The notes beneath the pieces were generated by a model. The model was given only the letters and a program-made list of their open reading frames with translations, was not told the origin of the DNA and searched no databases. The position numbers and the translations under genes are program-made. Positions 8,499 through 17,729 of a stretch of 64,000 nt of DNA are shown piece after piece. Each line of letters opens with the position of its first letter. Position 1 is the first letter of the stretch. Location: the NCBI GenBank assembly GCA_022447275.1, contig JAKVBK010000015.1, positions 1 through 64,000 on the forward strand, read 5' to 3'. Source of the DNA: Oceanicola sp. Its GTDB lineage: Bacteria; Pseudomonadota; Alphaproteobacteria; Rhodobacterales; Rhodobacteraceae.

Positions 8499-10160
8499 CT
8501 AGCGCTGGGCGGTTTCCCAGTTCGGGTGCAGCCAAGGCCTGTCATTGCTGCGGGGCAGGGCGCGTTGGCCAAGGATATGGTCCGAGGCTTTCTCGCCCAC
8601 CATGATCGAGGGGCCGTTGAGGTTGCCATTCGTGATGCGTGGGAAGATCGAACTGTCGGCCACACGTAGCCCCTCGACGCCAATCACACGGGTTTCGGGA
8701 TCGACTACAGCCATCGGATCATCGCGCCGCCCCATTTTGCAGGTGCCGCAGGGGTGATAGGCGCTTTCCACATGCTCCCGGATCGCTGCGTCGAGGTCCG
8801 CATCGCTCTGCAGGGCGCTTCCCGGCTGGATCTCGTGCTTGACGAAAGGTGCCATGGCCGGTTGGGCAAAGATTTCGCGGGTCAGACGGATACAGGCGCG
8901 GAAGTCTTCCCAGTCGCGCGGGTCTGACATGTAGTTGAACAGAATATCGGGCTCGGCCTGCGGGTCGGCCCCGGTGAGGCGCACGCGCCCGCGCGAGGCG
9001 GAGCGCATCGGCCCGACATGGGCCTGAAACCCATGCCCCTCAGACGCGGCTTTTCCGTCATAGCGCACGGCGATGGGCAGGAAATGATACTGGATATCGG
9101 GATAGTCCACCCCCGCGCGCGAGCGGATAAAACCTGCGCTTTCAAATTGGTTCGACGCCCCGAGCCCTGTGCCGGTGAACAGCCATTGTGCCCCGATCAG
9201 CGCCTTGGAAAACAGGTTCCAGTGTTTGTAAAGCGTAATGGGCTGTTTGCTGGCGAACTGGATGTACATCTCCAGATGGTCCTGCAGGTTGGCCCCCACA
9301 CCCGGGCGATCCGCCCGCACGTCGATGCCATGTGCGCTCAGATGCTCTGCCGGGCCAATGCCAGAGCGCATGAGGATCATCGGAGAATTGATTGCCGACG
9401 CGGCCACGATCACTTCGTGCCGGGCGCGCACGATCTGGCGTTTGCCCCGCACAAGCACGCATACACCCACGGCGCGACCATCCTCAATCACCACTTTCTC
9501 CGCCAGTCCGTGCAGCAGCGTGACCCTGCCGGTGCGCAGGGCGGGTTTGAGATAGGCATTGGCCGCAGACCAGCGGCGCCCGCGCTTGATGGTCTGCTCC
9601 ATGGGGCCGAAGCCCTCTTGCTTTTGGCCGTTGTAATCGTCGGTGCGTTGGTAGCCGGCTTGTTCTGCGGCCTCTACGAAGGCGGCGTGCAATGGATTGT
9701 CGCGTGGGCCGCGGGTGACGCTGAGTGGGCCATCCTTGCCGCGCCAGGCCGGATCCCCACCTTGGTCCCGGTCGCTCCAACTTTCCATGCGCTTGAAATA
9801 GGGCAGGACATCGGCAAAGGCCCAGCCGTCGGCGCCACTGTCGGCCCAATGGTCGAAATCCTTTGCATGGCCGCGGACATAGACCATCCCGTTGATCGAG
9901 GATGAGCCGCCGATCACCTTGCCGCGCGGGCAGACCAGCCTGCGCCCGCCAAGATGCGGTTCCGGTTGGCTGGAATAGCCCCAGTCATAACGCTTCATAT
10001 TCATCGGAAAGGACAGGGCTGCAGGCATCTGGATCAGCGGACCCGCATCTGTGCCGCCGTATTCAATCACAGTCACGTTGCGGCCGGCTTCGGCCAACCG
10101 ATAGGCCATTGCGCAGCCGGCTGATCCCGCGCCGATGATGACGAAATCCGCCTGTGCCAT
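8499..10160 (-). CDS. betA: choline dehydrogenase (GMC oxidoreductase)
   Basis: A 553-residue FAD enzyme that oxidises choline to betaine aldehyde at the inner membrane face, the first step to the osmoprotectant glycine betaine. It has the FAD motif [17 protein letters not shown] at the N-terminus, GMC signature 1 around [20 protein letters not shown] (about 80), and a C-terminal block with [10 protein letters not shown] and [17 protein letters not shown] containing the catalytic His and Asn region. Length matches E. coli BetA (about 556). No betB, betI or betaine transporter adjoins it, so the rest of the pathway is elsewhere. Another alcohol could be the substrate, but the [10 protein letters not shown] segment is typical of BetA. 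Confidence 0.9.
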   Translation of the reverse strand: MAQADFVIIGAGSAGCAMAYRLAEAGRNVTVIEYGGTDAGPLIQMPAALSFPMNMKRYDWGYSSQPEPHLGGRRLVCPRGKVIGGSSSINGMVYVRGHAKDFDHWADSGADGWAFADVLPYFKRMESWSDRDQGGDPAWRGKDGPLSVTRGPRDNPLHAAFVEAAEQAGYQRTDDYNGQKQEGFGPMEQTIKRGRRWSAANAYLKPALRTGRVTLLHGLAEKVVIEDGRAVGVCVLVRGKRQIVRARHEVIVAASAINSPMILMRSGIGPAEHLSAHGIDVRADRPGVGANLQDHLEMYIQFASKQPITLYKHWNLFSKALIGAQWLFTGTGLGASNQFESAGFIRSRAGVDYPDIQYHFLPIAVRYDGKAASEGHGFQAHVGPMRSASRGRVRLTGADPQAEPDILFNYMSDPRDWEDFRACIRLTREIFAQPAMAPFVKHEIQPGSALQSDADLDAAIREHVESAYHPCGTCKMGRRDDPMAVVDPETRVIGVEGLRVADSSIFPRITNGNLNGPSIMVGEKASDHILGQRALPRSNDRPWLHPNWETAQR

Positions 10161-10450
10161 GATCGTTTATCCTTGATGTCCGGGCTGAAATTGCGCCCTT
10201 GGTTGCCCGCACGCTCATCGCGTTGGGGACCCCTGTCAATATTGCTCGGGCGGAAGGGACGCAAGCCCAACGGATATTGAATTTGCACCCCTATGATTTT
10301 TTCACCCAAACCCTGTAAAACGGCCTCTTTCTTATTCTCTTATCTGTGCTGGATGCCTGATTGCGTCCCAAGGTATGACGCAATCAGGACAGACAAGGCC
10401 GCTAAACTATGGTATGCACTCATTAATCTTATGCTTGGACGTTTTTCCCA
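10161..10450. other. intergenic region between betA and DMT transporter gene
   Basis: This 290-bp gap separates two divergent genes and must hold both promoters. It is AT-rich near 10290-10345 and contains the perfect inverted repeat at 10356-10388. I find no small gene in it. Confidence 0.5.
10356..10388. repeat. perfect 12-bp inverted repeat
   Basis: CCTGATTGCGTC (10356-10367) and GACGCAATCAGG (10377-10388) are exact reverse complements with a nine-base loop. No T-tract follows on either strand, so it is not a canonical terminator. It lies between the divergent betA and DMT transporter genes, about 63 bp before the transporter start, which suits an operator or an mRNA leader hairpin. Confidence 0.6.
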
Positions 10451-11407
10451 ATGACCGGAAATGCAAGAGGCGCTGTTGTTGCGCTGCTCGGTTTTGCGCT
10501 GTTCGCGGCCCATGACGCTTTGATCAAATCCTTGGGCGGCAGCTATGCCCCGTTTCAGATCGTTTTCTTCAGCGTCTTGATCAGTTTCCCGATGGCGTCT
10601 GTGATGTTGCTGCGCGACCCGATGGTAGGATCTTTGCGGCCCGTACATCCGCGTTGGATGGCGCTGCGCACGGCAATCGTTGTGGTGACGGCTGCATCGG
10701 CATTCTACGCCTTTTCTGTTCTGCCGCTTGCCACGGTCTATGCGATCCTCTTTGCGACCCCTCTTCTGATCACGGTGCTCTCGATTCCGCTTTTGGGTGA
10801 GGTGGTGCGGCTGCGGCGCTGGGTGGCTGTGTTTGTTGGCCTGAGCGGCGTGCTGATCGTGCTGCGTCCGGGCACGGAGGCGTTGGGTCTTGGGCATGCG
10901 GCTGCGCTCATTGCAGCGCTGGGCTCTGCTCTGGCGTCCGTCATCGTGCGTAAGATCGGCCGCGCCGAGCGGCCAGTTGTGATCCTGCTCTACCCGATGG
11001 TGGCCAATGTGTGCGTGATGGGGGCGCTCTTGCCTCTGCATTACGAGCCAATGCCCCTGCTGGATCTTGCGAAAATGACCGCCGTCGCCGGGCTGGGCTT
11101 TATCGCAATGCTGTGCATGCTGGCCGCGTACCGATCCGGGGAGGCGGTTGTGGTCGCGCCCATGCAGTATTCGCAGATCCTGTGGGCGATCGTATATGGG
11201 GCGCTCTTTTTCAATGAGCACCCTGACCTTTTAACCCTTGTGGGGGCTTCAGTCGTGATCCTGTCGGGCGTTTATATCGTGCTGCGCGAAAGCCGCGCGG
11301 ACGTCTCGGCGACCCAGCCTGTGTCGCGCACCCGCTCGCGCATCGATACGGGCACATATATGCGCGTTGGCCCCCTTCTGAGGTTGCTGCGCCGTAGCAA
11401 TGACTAA
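10451..11407 (+). CDS. DMT family transporter (two EamA domains)
   Basis: A 318-residue inner-membrane protein with about ten predicted helices arranged as two EamA repeats. The first starts ARGAVVALLGFALFAAHDALIK after residue 4, and its end shows YAILFATPLLITVLSIPLLGE, a conserved feature of RhaT/RarD/YdcZ-like exporters. The second repeat begins at about ALIAALGSALASVIVRK. The last 35 residues are polar and arginine-rich. Substrates of this family are varied metabolites and cannot be predicted here. The gene is single, with divergent betA upstream and a tRNA downstream. Confidence 0.88.
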   Translation: MTGNARGAVVALLGFALFAAHDALIKSLGGSYAPFQIVFFSVLISFPMASVMLLRDPMVGSLRPVHPRWMALRTAIVVVTAASAFYAFSVLPLATVYAILFATPLLITVLSIPLLGEVVRLRRWVAVFVGLSGVLIVLRPGTEALGLGHAAALIAALGSALASVIVRKIGRAERPVVILLYPMVANVCVMGALLPLHYEPMPLLDLAKMTAVAGLGFIAMLCMLAAYRSGEAVVVAPMQYSQILWAIVYGALFFNEHPDLLTLVGASVVILSGVYIVLRESRADVSATQPVSRTRSRIDTGTYMRVGPLLRLLRRSND

Positions 11408-11472
11408 TCGCCAGCGGCGCTGGTTTGGCCCTTGTCAAACAGCCAGTGCAGTTGTAGGCAGCACGCCACGGT

Positions 11473-11549
11473 CGGAGTGTAGCTCAGCCTGGTAGAGCAC
11501 TGTCTTCGGGAGGCAGGGGTCGGAGGTTCGAATCCTCTCACTCCGACCA
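11473..11549 (+). tRNA. tRNA-Pro (anticodon CGG)
   Basis: A 77-nt cloverleaf. The acceptor stem CGGAGTG pairs with CACTCCG and is followed by encoded ACCA. The D arm is GCTC...GAGC with GG in the loop, and the anticodon stem CTGTC/GGCAG has loop TTCGGGA, giving anticodon CGG for codon CCG. The T arm is GGAGG/CCTCT with loop TTCGAAT. No integrase, attachment-site duplicate or other tRNA is seen next to it. Confidence 0.95.
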
Positions 11550-11554
11550 ATATG

Positions 11555-11575
11555 AAAAGCCTTAGAGGCTCTTCT
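11555..11575 (+). terminator. weak terminator-like hairpin after tRNA-Pro
   Basis: AGCCT (11558-11562) and AGGCT (11566-11570) form a five-base stem with a TAG loop, followed by CTTCTT. It lies nine bases after the tRNA end. The stem is short and the T-tract broken, so termination is only plausible. Confidence 0.35.
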
Positions 11576-11725
11576 TACTTTCCTGACATTGCCAAGTCTG
11601 CACCCCGCTCCGGTTCGCCGTTTTCGAACTGAGCGTATCTGCAGACGACTTGGCGCTGCGCGCCGCAAGGTTGTGCTTATTGCGCACAAGCTGAGCCAAG
11701 TGGCGTTTTCACCGAAAGCCAGTTG

Positions 11726-12046
11726 TCAGGACGACATCAAGGCCATTAGCAGGGCCAGCACGATGATCACATCCAAAAGGATAAACGCCCACAAAACCCA
11801 TCGGCGCACATCCATTTTGCCCAAGTTCAGATATGCAAATGTGCCGCCGAGCGCGGGCAATATGAGCGCGGCAATCACAGTGGCTGTCCCCCCCGTGATC
11901 GTCACCAGAAGGTAGCCCAGAACAAGATAAATCAGGCCTGCCGGCACCAGCAGGAGCGTATCGCGCCGCCGCCCGTCCATCAGCCACTCCGTCACATGCC
12001 AAAAGCCTGTGAATACGAGAAGGCCGCCCGCCAGTCCTGCATACAT
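11726..12046 (-). CDS. small four-helix membrane protein of the molybdenum-hydroxylase operon
   Basis: A 106-residue hydrophobic protein with about four membrane segments (roughly residues 2-20, 30-50, 54-74 and 84-104), with charged DGRRRD and GKMDVRRW loops between them. I do not recognise a family. GGAG precedes its ATG, and it starts 12 bases after the stop of the cytochrome c gene, so it is the last gene of the iorAB-cytochrome operon. A role in anchoring the periplasmic enzyme or passing its electrons to the quinone pool is inference from position only; no heme or quinone motif is seen. Confidence 0.75.
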   Translation of the reverse strand: MYAGLAGGLLVFTGFWHVTEWLMDGRRRDTLLLVPAGLIYLVLGYLLVTITGGTATVIAALILPALGGTFAYLNLGKMDVRRWVLWAFILLDVIIVLALLMALMSS

Positions 12047-12058
12047 TGTGATATCTCC

Positions 12059-12682
12059 TCAGGTGTCAGGGCAGGGGTAACCGGCCACACCCCAGATCAA
12101 TATGTCGTCCACATGCTCTTGCAGGCTGTAGGGCGCTGGTTCACGACCGCCGCCGGGCGCCCAGGCCCAGTGGAGGATGAGATCGTGACCAAGATGCTCC
12201 GCAATTTCCAATACGTCCCGGCCGCCGTTCAGATCGGGATCGCGCAATTGCGCGCAAATCTCTTCCGATGTGCGCCCGAACCAGTGCGCCTCAACCGGGG
12301 CCAAGGCCCAGCCCATGGCGACACGCGGCGCGGCATGGGGCATTTCGTTGGCGTTTTCCCAGTCTTCTGCCTTTGTCGTGTGGCAGGTGGAACAGAGCAG
12401 GCTTTCCGCGCCGATGCGGCTTTCACCTGCACGTATGTTCATGCCATGGGGGCGCGCTTTGCCATAAGTGGGGCCAGACCACATGGGCCGATCAGATGGG
12501 CCGGTATGACAATTCGCACAGCGCGGATGGCTGGCCACTTCATAGATGCGCGCCCAGGCTTCAAGTCCGACCTGTTTGGAGACGCTGCCTTCTGCGGGGG
12601 GCGCAATCACCAGATCCGCGCCTTCCGCCAGCGCACCGGTTGCGACAGCAATCGCGAGGCATAGGGACGCTGTAAATTTCAT
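12059..12682 (-). CDS. di-heme c-type cytochrome, electron acceptor of the IorAB enzyme
   Basis: A 207-residue exported protein. The signal peptide is MKFTASLCLAIAVATGALA, and two CxxCH heme c motifs follow: CANCH (about residue 56) and CSTCH (about 97). The start at 12682 follows GAGGGGCAGAG; the longer frame to 12763 overlaps iorB and is rejected. It begins ten bases after the iorB stop. In related molybdenum hydroxylases that lack an FAD subunit, a cytochrome takes electrons from the Fe-S subunit toward the respiratory chain, and this gene fits that role. Unlike the usual fused or three-heme subunit, this protein is short with two hemes. Confidence 0.85.
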   Translation of the reverse strand: MKFTASLCLAIAVATGALAEGADLVIAPPAEGSVSKQVGLEAWARIYEVASHPRCANCHTGPSDRPMWSGPTYGKARPHGMNIRAGESRIGAESLLCSTCHTTKAEDWENANEMPHAAPRVAMGWALAPVEAHWFGRTSEEICAQLRDPDLNGGRDVLEIAEHLGHDLILHWAWAPGGGREPAPYSLQEHVDDILIWGVAGYPCPDT

Positions 12683-12692
12683 CTCTGCCCCC

Positions 12693-14954
12693 TCACACGA
12701 AGCCGATGTGCTTGTTGAATGGCATTTCGCGAAGGCGCTGCCCGGTGGCAGCAAAAATCGCATTGCCCAGAGCTGGCGCAGCAGGTGGAACGCCGGGTTC
12801 GCCGATCCCTCTGATGCCTGGCATGTTCTCTAGAATTTTCACCTCAATCTCGGGTGTCTGATAGAGACGCAGACCCTCATAATCATGGTAGTTGGTTTGC
12901 AGTGGGGCGTAGTCCTCATAGGTGAGTTCGGAATTGATCGCGTGGCTCAGCGCGTAGATCAGCCCTCCGAAAAGCTGTGCTTCTGCATTGCCCGGATCGA
13001 GAACGCGCCCCACGTCCGCCACGATGTAGGCTTTGTCGAGCCTGATGCCGAACTCGGTGTTTGTGACCTCGATCACCTGCGCTGTCGGGACACCAAATGA
13101 AAGACAGAACGCAACGCCGCGCCCGCGCCCGTCGCCCAAAGAAGGGCCGTCCCATCCAGACATCTCCCCGACAGTTTCCAGAACCTTACGCGACGGCGCA
13201 TGCATACACAGGCGCAGACGCTCTTCCAGCGGGTCGGCGCCGGCCTTGTGGATCAATTCATCCAAGAAGGTATCGTGATAGAAGCCGTTGCCTGATGCAC
13301 CGACAGAGCGCCAACTAGAGACCGGCGCCAAATCGGGCGCGCGATACCCGGTCACACGGTAGTTCGGAATTGCAAACGGCTGATCCCATGACCCGGTGGT
13401 AATCGTCGGGTCGGGCCCTGGAATGCGCATCCCTGTCAAACGCCCGAACCAGCTTGGCGCCATAGCTTGCTGCGAGACTGAGATGTCGACGGTGTCAACC
13501 CGGCCATCTTTCACGATGCCCCGCCCGTGCATGACAGATGCGGGGCGCGGGTAGTCGTGGGTCATGTCTTCTTCACGGCTCCAGGTCAGCTTGATCGGCG
13601 TGCCTTTCTCGGCCATCGCGATTTCGACTGCCTGTTCGACATGGGTCATCTCCAGCTTGTGGCCAAAGCTGCCGCCTATCGGCTGCACGTGAACAAATAC
13701 CTGCTCAGCATCCATGCCGGATATCAGCGCGGCACGGTCCCTGATGAAGAGCGGGATTTGGGTGCCGGTCCAGATGTCGACCCGGTCGTCCGTGACTTGG
13801 ACAACGGCATTCATCGGCTCCATCGGGGCATGTGCAAGAAACGGGATGCGGTATTGCGCCTCGAACACCTCGCCCTCTGACAGTGCTGCCTCCACATCGC
13901 CGTCGTTTCTTTGGCGGAGGTCGTAGGCGTCTTTGGTGTCGACGGCGGCTTCGAGCAGGTCAAACATCTCGGCGCTGGTGGCCGGATAGTTTGGCGCCCC
14001 CCAGTTGCAAACAACGGCATTGGCGGCTTGCATCGCATACCAGGTGTTGGTCGCAATCACTGCCACCCCAGGGTTTCCAGCTTTTACTTCCAACACACGT
14101 TTGACGCCGGGCATCGTCTCCGCCTCAGACGCATCGAAGCTTTCGAGCGCCCCGCCGATGCCCGGATTGGCGCAGATCGATGCAAAAAGCATGCCGTCCA
14201 GCGCCAGATCGATCCCATACTTTTCGGCGCCGGTGCATTTGGCTTCCATGTCCGTGCGGGGCAGGCCGGCCTTGCCCAGATACCGCCACTCCTTGGGGTC
14301 GCGCAGGGTAACATCCGTGATCGGTGCAATCCCGGCGGCATCGGCAGCCAAGTCTGTATACGCGATCTTCGCCCCATCCGGCGCGATCACGTGGCCGTCC
14401 TGTGTCGACAAATCTGCCCGCGCAACGCCCAGCCTCTGGGCCGCGGCCTCCTTCAATGTTTCGCGCGCAACGGCCCCGGCATTGCGCAGCTTTTCGTACA
14501 TATCAGGCACGGTGGAAGAGCCGCCGGTGATCTGGACCGAAAAGAGTTTGGGCACCACACGCAGGACAGAGCGGATCGTTTCCGCCGCCGCGCTTTCGTC
14601 ATAGGCCGGCAGTGGTGAGCCTTCGGTCGCAACCTCAGAATTGTAGTAGGCCTGATCCGGCAAACCTGGCGTGCGCGTGGTTTCGTTCGGATCGATGTCG
14701 AGCTCTTCTGCGATGAGATAGGCCTGGATCGAGTATGACCCCTGGCCTTTGTCGGCACGTGGCGTGATCAGCGTGACACCGTCAGATGTGATCTTCACGA
14801 AGGGGGTGATCGCAGCTTCGCCCTCCCCAAGGTCATCCAGCAACGGGTTCGGGATCGGGCGGTTCACCAGATAGGCCCCAAAGGCAACGCCACCTGCGAT
14901 GGCAGCTGAGCCGATCAGAAATGTGCGACGGGCAATCTTTCCAACACTCGGCAT
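12693..14954 (-). CDS. iorB: periplasmic molybdopterin-binding subunit, isoquinoline 1-oxidoreductase beta-type
   Basis: A 753-residue large subunit of the xanthine dehydrogenase family, IorB/aldehyde oxidase branch. The N-terminus has a twin-arginine signal (KIARRTFLIGSAAIAGG), meaning export in folded form with its molybdopterin cofactor. Conserved segments include QIPLFIRDRAALISG and PIGGSFGHKLEMTHVEQAV (about 430), and the C-terminal GIGEPGVPPAAPALGNAIF, which holds the catalytic Glu in GEPG. The true substrate is unknown: isoquinoline, aldehydes and other N-heterocycles are used by relatives. It lies three bases after iorA and upstream of the cytochrome gene, and all are co-oriented. Confidence 0.88.
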   Translation of the reverse strand: MPSVGKIARRTFLIGSAAIAGGVAFGAYLVNRPIPNPLLDDLGEGEAAITPFVKITSDGVTLITPRADKGQGSYSIQAYLIAEELDIDPNETTRTPGLPDQAYYNSEVATEGSPLPAYDESAAAETIRSVLRVVPKLFSVQITGGSSTVPDMYEKLRNAGAVARETLKEAAAQRLGVARADLSTQDGHVIAPDGAKIAYTDLAADAAGIAPITDVTLRDPKEWRYLGKAGLPRTDMEAKCTGAEKYGIDLALDGMLFASICANPGIGGALESFDASEAETMPGVKRVLEVKAGNPGVAVIATNTWYAMQAANAVVCNWGAPNYPATSAEMFDLLEAAVDTKDAYDLRQRNDGDVEAALSEGEVFEAQYRIPFLAHAPMEPMNAVVQVTDDRVDIWTGTQIPLFIRDRAALISGMDAEQVFVHVQPIGGSFGHKLEMTHVEQAVEIAMAEKGTPIKLTWSREEDMTHDYPRPASVMHGRGIVKDGRVDTVDISVSQQAMAPSWFGRLTGMRIPGPDPTITTGSWDQPFAIPNYRVTGYRAPDLAPVSSWRSVGASGNGFYHDTFLDELIHKAGADPLEERLRLCMHAPSRKVLETVGEMSGWDGPSLGDGRGRGVAFCLSFGVPTAQVIEVTNTEFGIRLDKAYIVADVGRVLDPGNAEAQLFGGLIYALSHAINSELTYEDYAPLQTNYHDYEGLRLYQTPEIEVKILENMPGIRGIGEPGVPPAAPALGNAIFAATGQRLREMPFNKHIGFV

Positions 14955-14957
14955 GGC

Positions 14958-15419
14958 TCAGGCCTCCTGCAGCTTCTTGGCGGCGGCGTGGATCGCAGCG
15001 CGGATGCGCGGATAGGTGCCACAGCGACACAGGTTGGCGGACATGGCCGTATCGATGTCCTCATCCGTGGGCGTGGGGTTGAGATCCAGAAACGAGGCCG
15101 CCTGCATGATCTGGCCAGACTGGCAGTAGCCGCATTGCGCGACCTGATGTTCGATCCAGGCTTCTTGAACGGCGTGCAAACTATTGGGCTGCGCGAGCCC
15201 CTCAATGGTCGTCACCTCGCCGCCGGCCAAATCGCCGATGGCAAGCTGACAGGACCGCACCGCAAGCCCATCGACATGAACAGTGCAGGCCCCGCATTGC
15301 GCAATGCCGCAGCCGTATTTCGGGCCCGTGATGTTCAATTCATCTCGGAGCACCCAAAGCAGCGGCATGTCAGGGGTGACATCCACTTCGTATTCAGTGC
15401 CGTTGACGGTTAGTCGCAT
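14958..15419 (-). CDS. iorA: [2Fe-2S] subunit of molybdenum hydroxylase, isoquinoline 1-oxidoreductase alpha-type
   Basis: A 153-residue iron-sulfur subunit carrying two [2Fe-2S] clusters. The plant-ferredoxin-like N-terminal domain has [12 protein letters not shown] plus a later Cys in VRSCQLAI. The C-terminal domain has [10 protein letters not shown] (about 103) and [13 protein letters not shown] (about 135). It passes electrons from the molybdenum site in IorB to the next carrier. It has no signal peptide and would be co-exported with the Tat-tagged IorB subunit. First gene of the operon, with no adjacent FAD subunit or XdhC/CoxI-type maturation factor. Confidence 0.92.
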   Translation of the reverse strand: MRLTVNGTEYEVDVTPDMPLLWVLRDELNITGPKYGCGIAQCGACTVHVDGLAVRSCQLAIGDLAGGEVTTIEGLAQPNSLHAVQEAWIEHQVAQCGYCQSGQIMQAASFLDLNPTPTDEDIDTAMSANLCRCGTYPRIRAAIHAAAKKLQEA

Positions 15420-15857
15420 GTCGCTGCCTCGCTGGTGGCTGTTGCGCCACGCTAGCAGACTGCGGCGGACGCGCTATAAGCATTACGCGCCAAATGCAGG
15501 TCAGGATCTTATGACCTAAGGTTAATCGCATGTATTTTGCTCAGAACGGCAAGCGGTATCGTATCAGAAGTTGTCGGGCTATGCGCAGGGTTGGTAGTTT
15601 TGTTCCTTCCATAGCAAGCTCGCTATTGAGAGCCGGCTTGTGTGGCGCATTCCTCTGCGGGCTCACTGCAGTAGCCAGAGACATGCAATGTATAACCGTT
15701 GGAAATGACGGGGCGACATGTGCAGCTTCTGACAAAGGCCGCTGCCAACGTGTCTTGCTCGCTGCACGGGAGTAGGCGCCCTGTCTCGAGGGGCTAAGAT
15801 CGCTAAAGTACCTTGGGGCGGACGGGCTTTAGAACTTGAACTTGGAGGAAGGCGAAT
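15420..15857. other. intergenic region without supported gene
   Basis: A 438-bp stretch between the divergent iorA and the secreted protein gene at 15858. An 81-codon frame at 15530-15775 exists but has no family similarity, no good ribosome site and unusual composition (rich in Arg and Cys), so I do not call it. A GGAGG lies just ahead of 15858. Promoters for both flanking genes are expected here. Confidence 0.45.
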
Positions 15858-16679
15858 ATGCGCACAGCTCTCGGTCGTCTTGTGATCGTCTTCGCATCTG
15901 CACTGGCATGTGCATTTGGGCCCATGATCGCGCATGCGAAACCCTTCCCTGAAGGAACGGATGCGCTGTTTATTGGTCACAGTTTCTTCGTGCCGATCAG
16001 CCGAAATTTTGATGACATTGTCTCTGCCAGCGGGGCCTACCCCAACCACAGTCACCAGGAAGTTTTTTCCGGTGGACGAACCGGGACCCCAAGATCGCTA
16101 TGGGAGAGCCGGAAAAAACGCAGGGCAGTCACTGAGATTCTTGCGACGGGAGAGATTGACCTTCTTGGATTTACCCATGCTGGCCCGTTCGGCAGCGCGC
16201 AACAAGACTATCAGCGCTGGATCGATTTGGCCCTGCAATACAACCCGAACACATCCTTTATGATTGGCAGTTTGTGGGCCCCGGGCGGTACCAACACCTC
16301 CATGACTGAATTCAGAGCTCAAACCGATGAAGCAGCCGAATATGGGTGGCAGATGATCAAAGCGCTGCGGGCAGCCAACCCCGGCGTTGCGTTTTATCAT
16401 ATCGCGCACGGGCCAATGATGGTTGAGATGCGCGAAGATTTTGAGGCTGGCGAGCTAGAAGATTTAACCACCCTGGTGGGACGCAGAACGCGTAAAGACG
16501 TGCTCTTTACGGATGACGACCTCGGCCATGCTGGCGAAATGGCGAAGGACCTGATGGCGCTTGTTTGGCTTGAGATGCTTTATGGAATTCAGCGCGGTCA
16601 AGTGGCCGTTGAGTGGGATAGACAAGATACGATGCGCCTGCTGCGTGACGTTGTTCAGATGAATGCGCCCTACAATTAG
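15858..16679 (+). CDS. secreted SGNH-hydrolase-like protein
   Basis: A 273-residue exported protein with a signal peptide ending ACAFGPMIAHA, cleaved at about residue 27. The first strand reads DALFIGHSFFVPI, close to the GxS block of SGNH esterases (here GHS, residues 40-42). LLGFTHAGPFG and FMIGSLWAPGGTNTS could provide the Gly and Asn blocks, and the C-terminal DDLGHAGEMAKDL resembles the DxxH catalytic motif. A secreted esterase or polysaccharide deacylase is therefore likely, but the match is by motif layout only. GGAGGAAGG stands upstream of the ATG. It is a single gene with non-coding sequence on both sides. Confidence 0.65.
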   Translation: MRTALGRLVIVFASALACAFGPMIAHAKPFPEGTDALFIGHSFFVPISRNFDDIVSASGAYPNHSHQEVFSGGRTGTPRSLWESRKKRRAVTEILATGEIDLLGFTHAGPFGSAQQDYQRWIDLALQYNPNTSFMIGSLWAPGGTNTSMTEFRAQTDEAAEYGWQMIKALRAANPGVAFYHIAHGPMMVEMREDFEAGELEDLTTLVGRRTRKDVLFTDDDLGHAGEMAKDLMALVWLEMLYGIQRGQVAVEWDRQDTMRLLRDVVQMNAPYN

Positions 16680-17040
16680 GCTCTGTGTCGGCGTGATCGC
16701 GCCTGATTTCAGGGGTGGCTATTGCCTAGGCCGCGGGAGGGGAAACGCAGCGGCCAATCGGCCGGGCTCCACTGAATGAACGGCTTGGCAATACCGTTCA
16801 AACCTCGCCGGCTAAGGCTTGGCCGATCTCGGCAGCAAAGCTTTGCCAGGGTTTCAGATCAGTACCGGGAATTATCGAAAGCATTGTGAGCACCCTTCGG
16901 CACTTCAGGTGTGCAGCATCTCAATTACTCTGTTTGGCCGGACAGGTTGTTTGGGCAGAGGCGTTCTGCCTTGGGGCCTCGTGCTGTTCCGCCCAGCAAA
17001 ATCAATCCCAGCCTTATCGTTCCCAGTCAAACAGAGCCTG
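16680..17040. other. intergenic region without supported gene
   Basis: A 361-bp stretch between two convergent genes. Open frames here only extend antisense rpiB frames and show no family similarity. A small inverted repeat TGAACGG/CCGTTCA surrounds about 16777-16801 but lacks a T-tract. Possibly decayed sequence; nothing is called. Confidence 0.45.
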
Positions 17041-17481
17041 TCACGCCTCAATGGCGGTGATCATATCCACGCGCGTGGCATGCCGTCCGCCCTCGAACGA
17101 AGCCGAAAGGAAGGCATCCACGATCTCGAGCGCAAGCCCTTCGCCCAGCACGCGCGCCCCCAGAGACAGCATGTTGGCATCGTTGTGCTGGCGGATCATG
17201 GCGGCCGAGAACGGATCGGCGCAGACGCCACAGCGCACGCCCTTCACTTTGTTCGCGGCCATCATGATGCCCTGGCCCGTGCCGCACAGGATGATACCCA
17301 GATCGCTTGCGCCTGATGCCACTTCGCGGGCGGCTGCTTCTCCGTGGGCGGGATAATGCGTGCTTTCAGGGGTGGTCGGGCCGATGTCATGCACCTCATA
17401 GCCCTTGGCCTGCACGTGTTTGGCCACCGCCTGGCGCAGGTCAATTGCGGCGTGATCACTGGAAAGCACAATGCGTGTCAT
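17041..17481 (-). CDS. rpiB: ribose-5-phosphate isomerase B
   Basis: A 146-residue cytosolic isomerase of the RpiB/LacAB family, interconverting ribose-5-phosphate and ribulose-5-phosphate (or a related aldose/ketose phosphate). Motifs: the N-terminal RIVLSSDHAAIDLR, the catalytic loop LCGTGQGIMMAANKVKGVR with the base Cys (about residue 66), and RQHNDANMLSLGARV. Length is standard (about 145-150). The longer frame up to 17562 has no similarity, so ATG 17481 is taken, with a weak GGGA upstream. It stands alone, divergent from the dioxygenase gene at 17730. Confidence 0.93.
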   Translation of the reverse strand: MTRIVLSSDHAAIDLRQAVAKHVQAKGYEVHDIGPTTPESTHYPAHGEAAAREVASGASDLGIILCGTGQGIMMAANKVKGVRCGVCADPFSAAMIRQHNDANMLSLGARVLGEGLALEIVDAFLSASFEGGRHATRVDMITAIEA

Positions 17482-17729
17482 GGTGTCTGGATCCCGTTTA
17501 TGAAAAGGGGGCACGGCTGCCATGCAGGCGCTCCCGGAGGGTGTGGGGTGATGTCTGGGCACTCATATCACAGTGCTGCGCCGGGTCCAGCACTCGCGGG
17601 GGCGGTGCGTTGATGCGGTTGCCGCCACAATCGGGCTTGAGATCGGCTGGCAGATCAGCGCACCCTTGGCACATGTAAGATGTGCACATCGGTTTATGCT
17701 GTCATCTGCCCTTGTCCGGAGGTTCTGTC

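Noticed and set aside
11435-11689. Minus-strand 84-codon frame across the tRNA-Pro gene
   Set aside because: It is the antisense translation of a tRNA, which recurs in many genomes as a false protein; the tRNA explains the sequence.
11473-12046. tRNA-Pro as an integration site for a mobile element
   Set aside because: No integrase, no repeat of the tRNA 3' end and ordinary operon genes follow.
15530-15775. 81-codon plus-strand frame in the iorA upstream region
   Set aside because: No ribosome site, no family similarity and unusual Arg/Cys-rich composition.
16777-16801. Inverted repeat TGAACGG/CCGTTCA
   Set aside because: Seven-base arms with a ten-base loop and no T-tract or nearby start; too weak to interpret.
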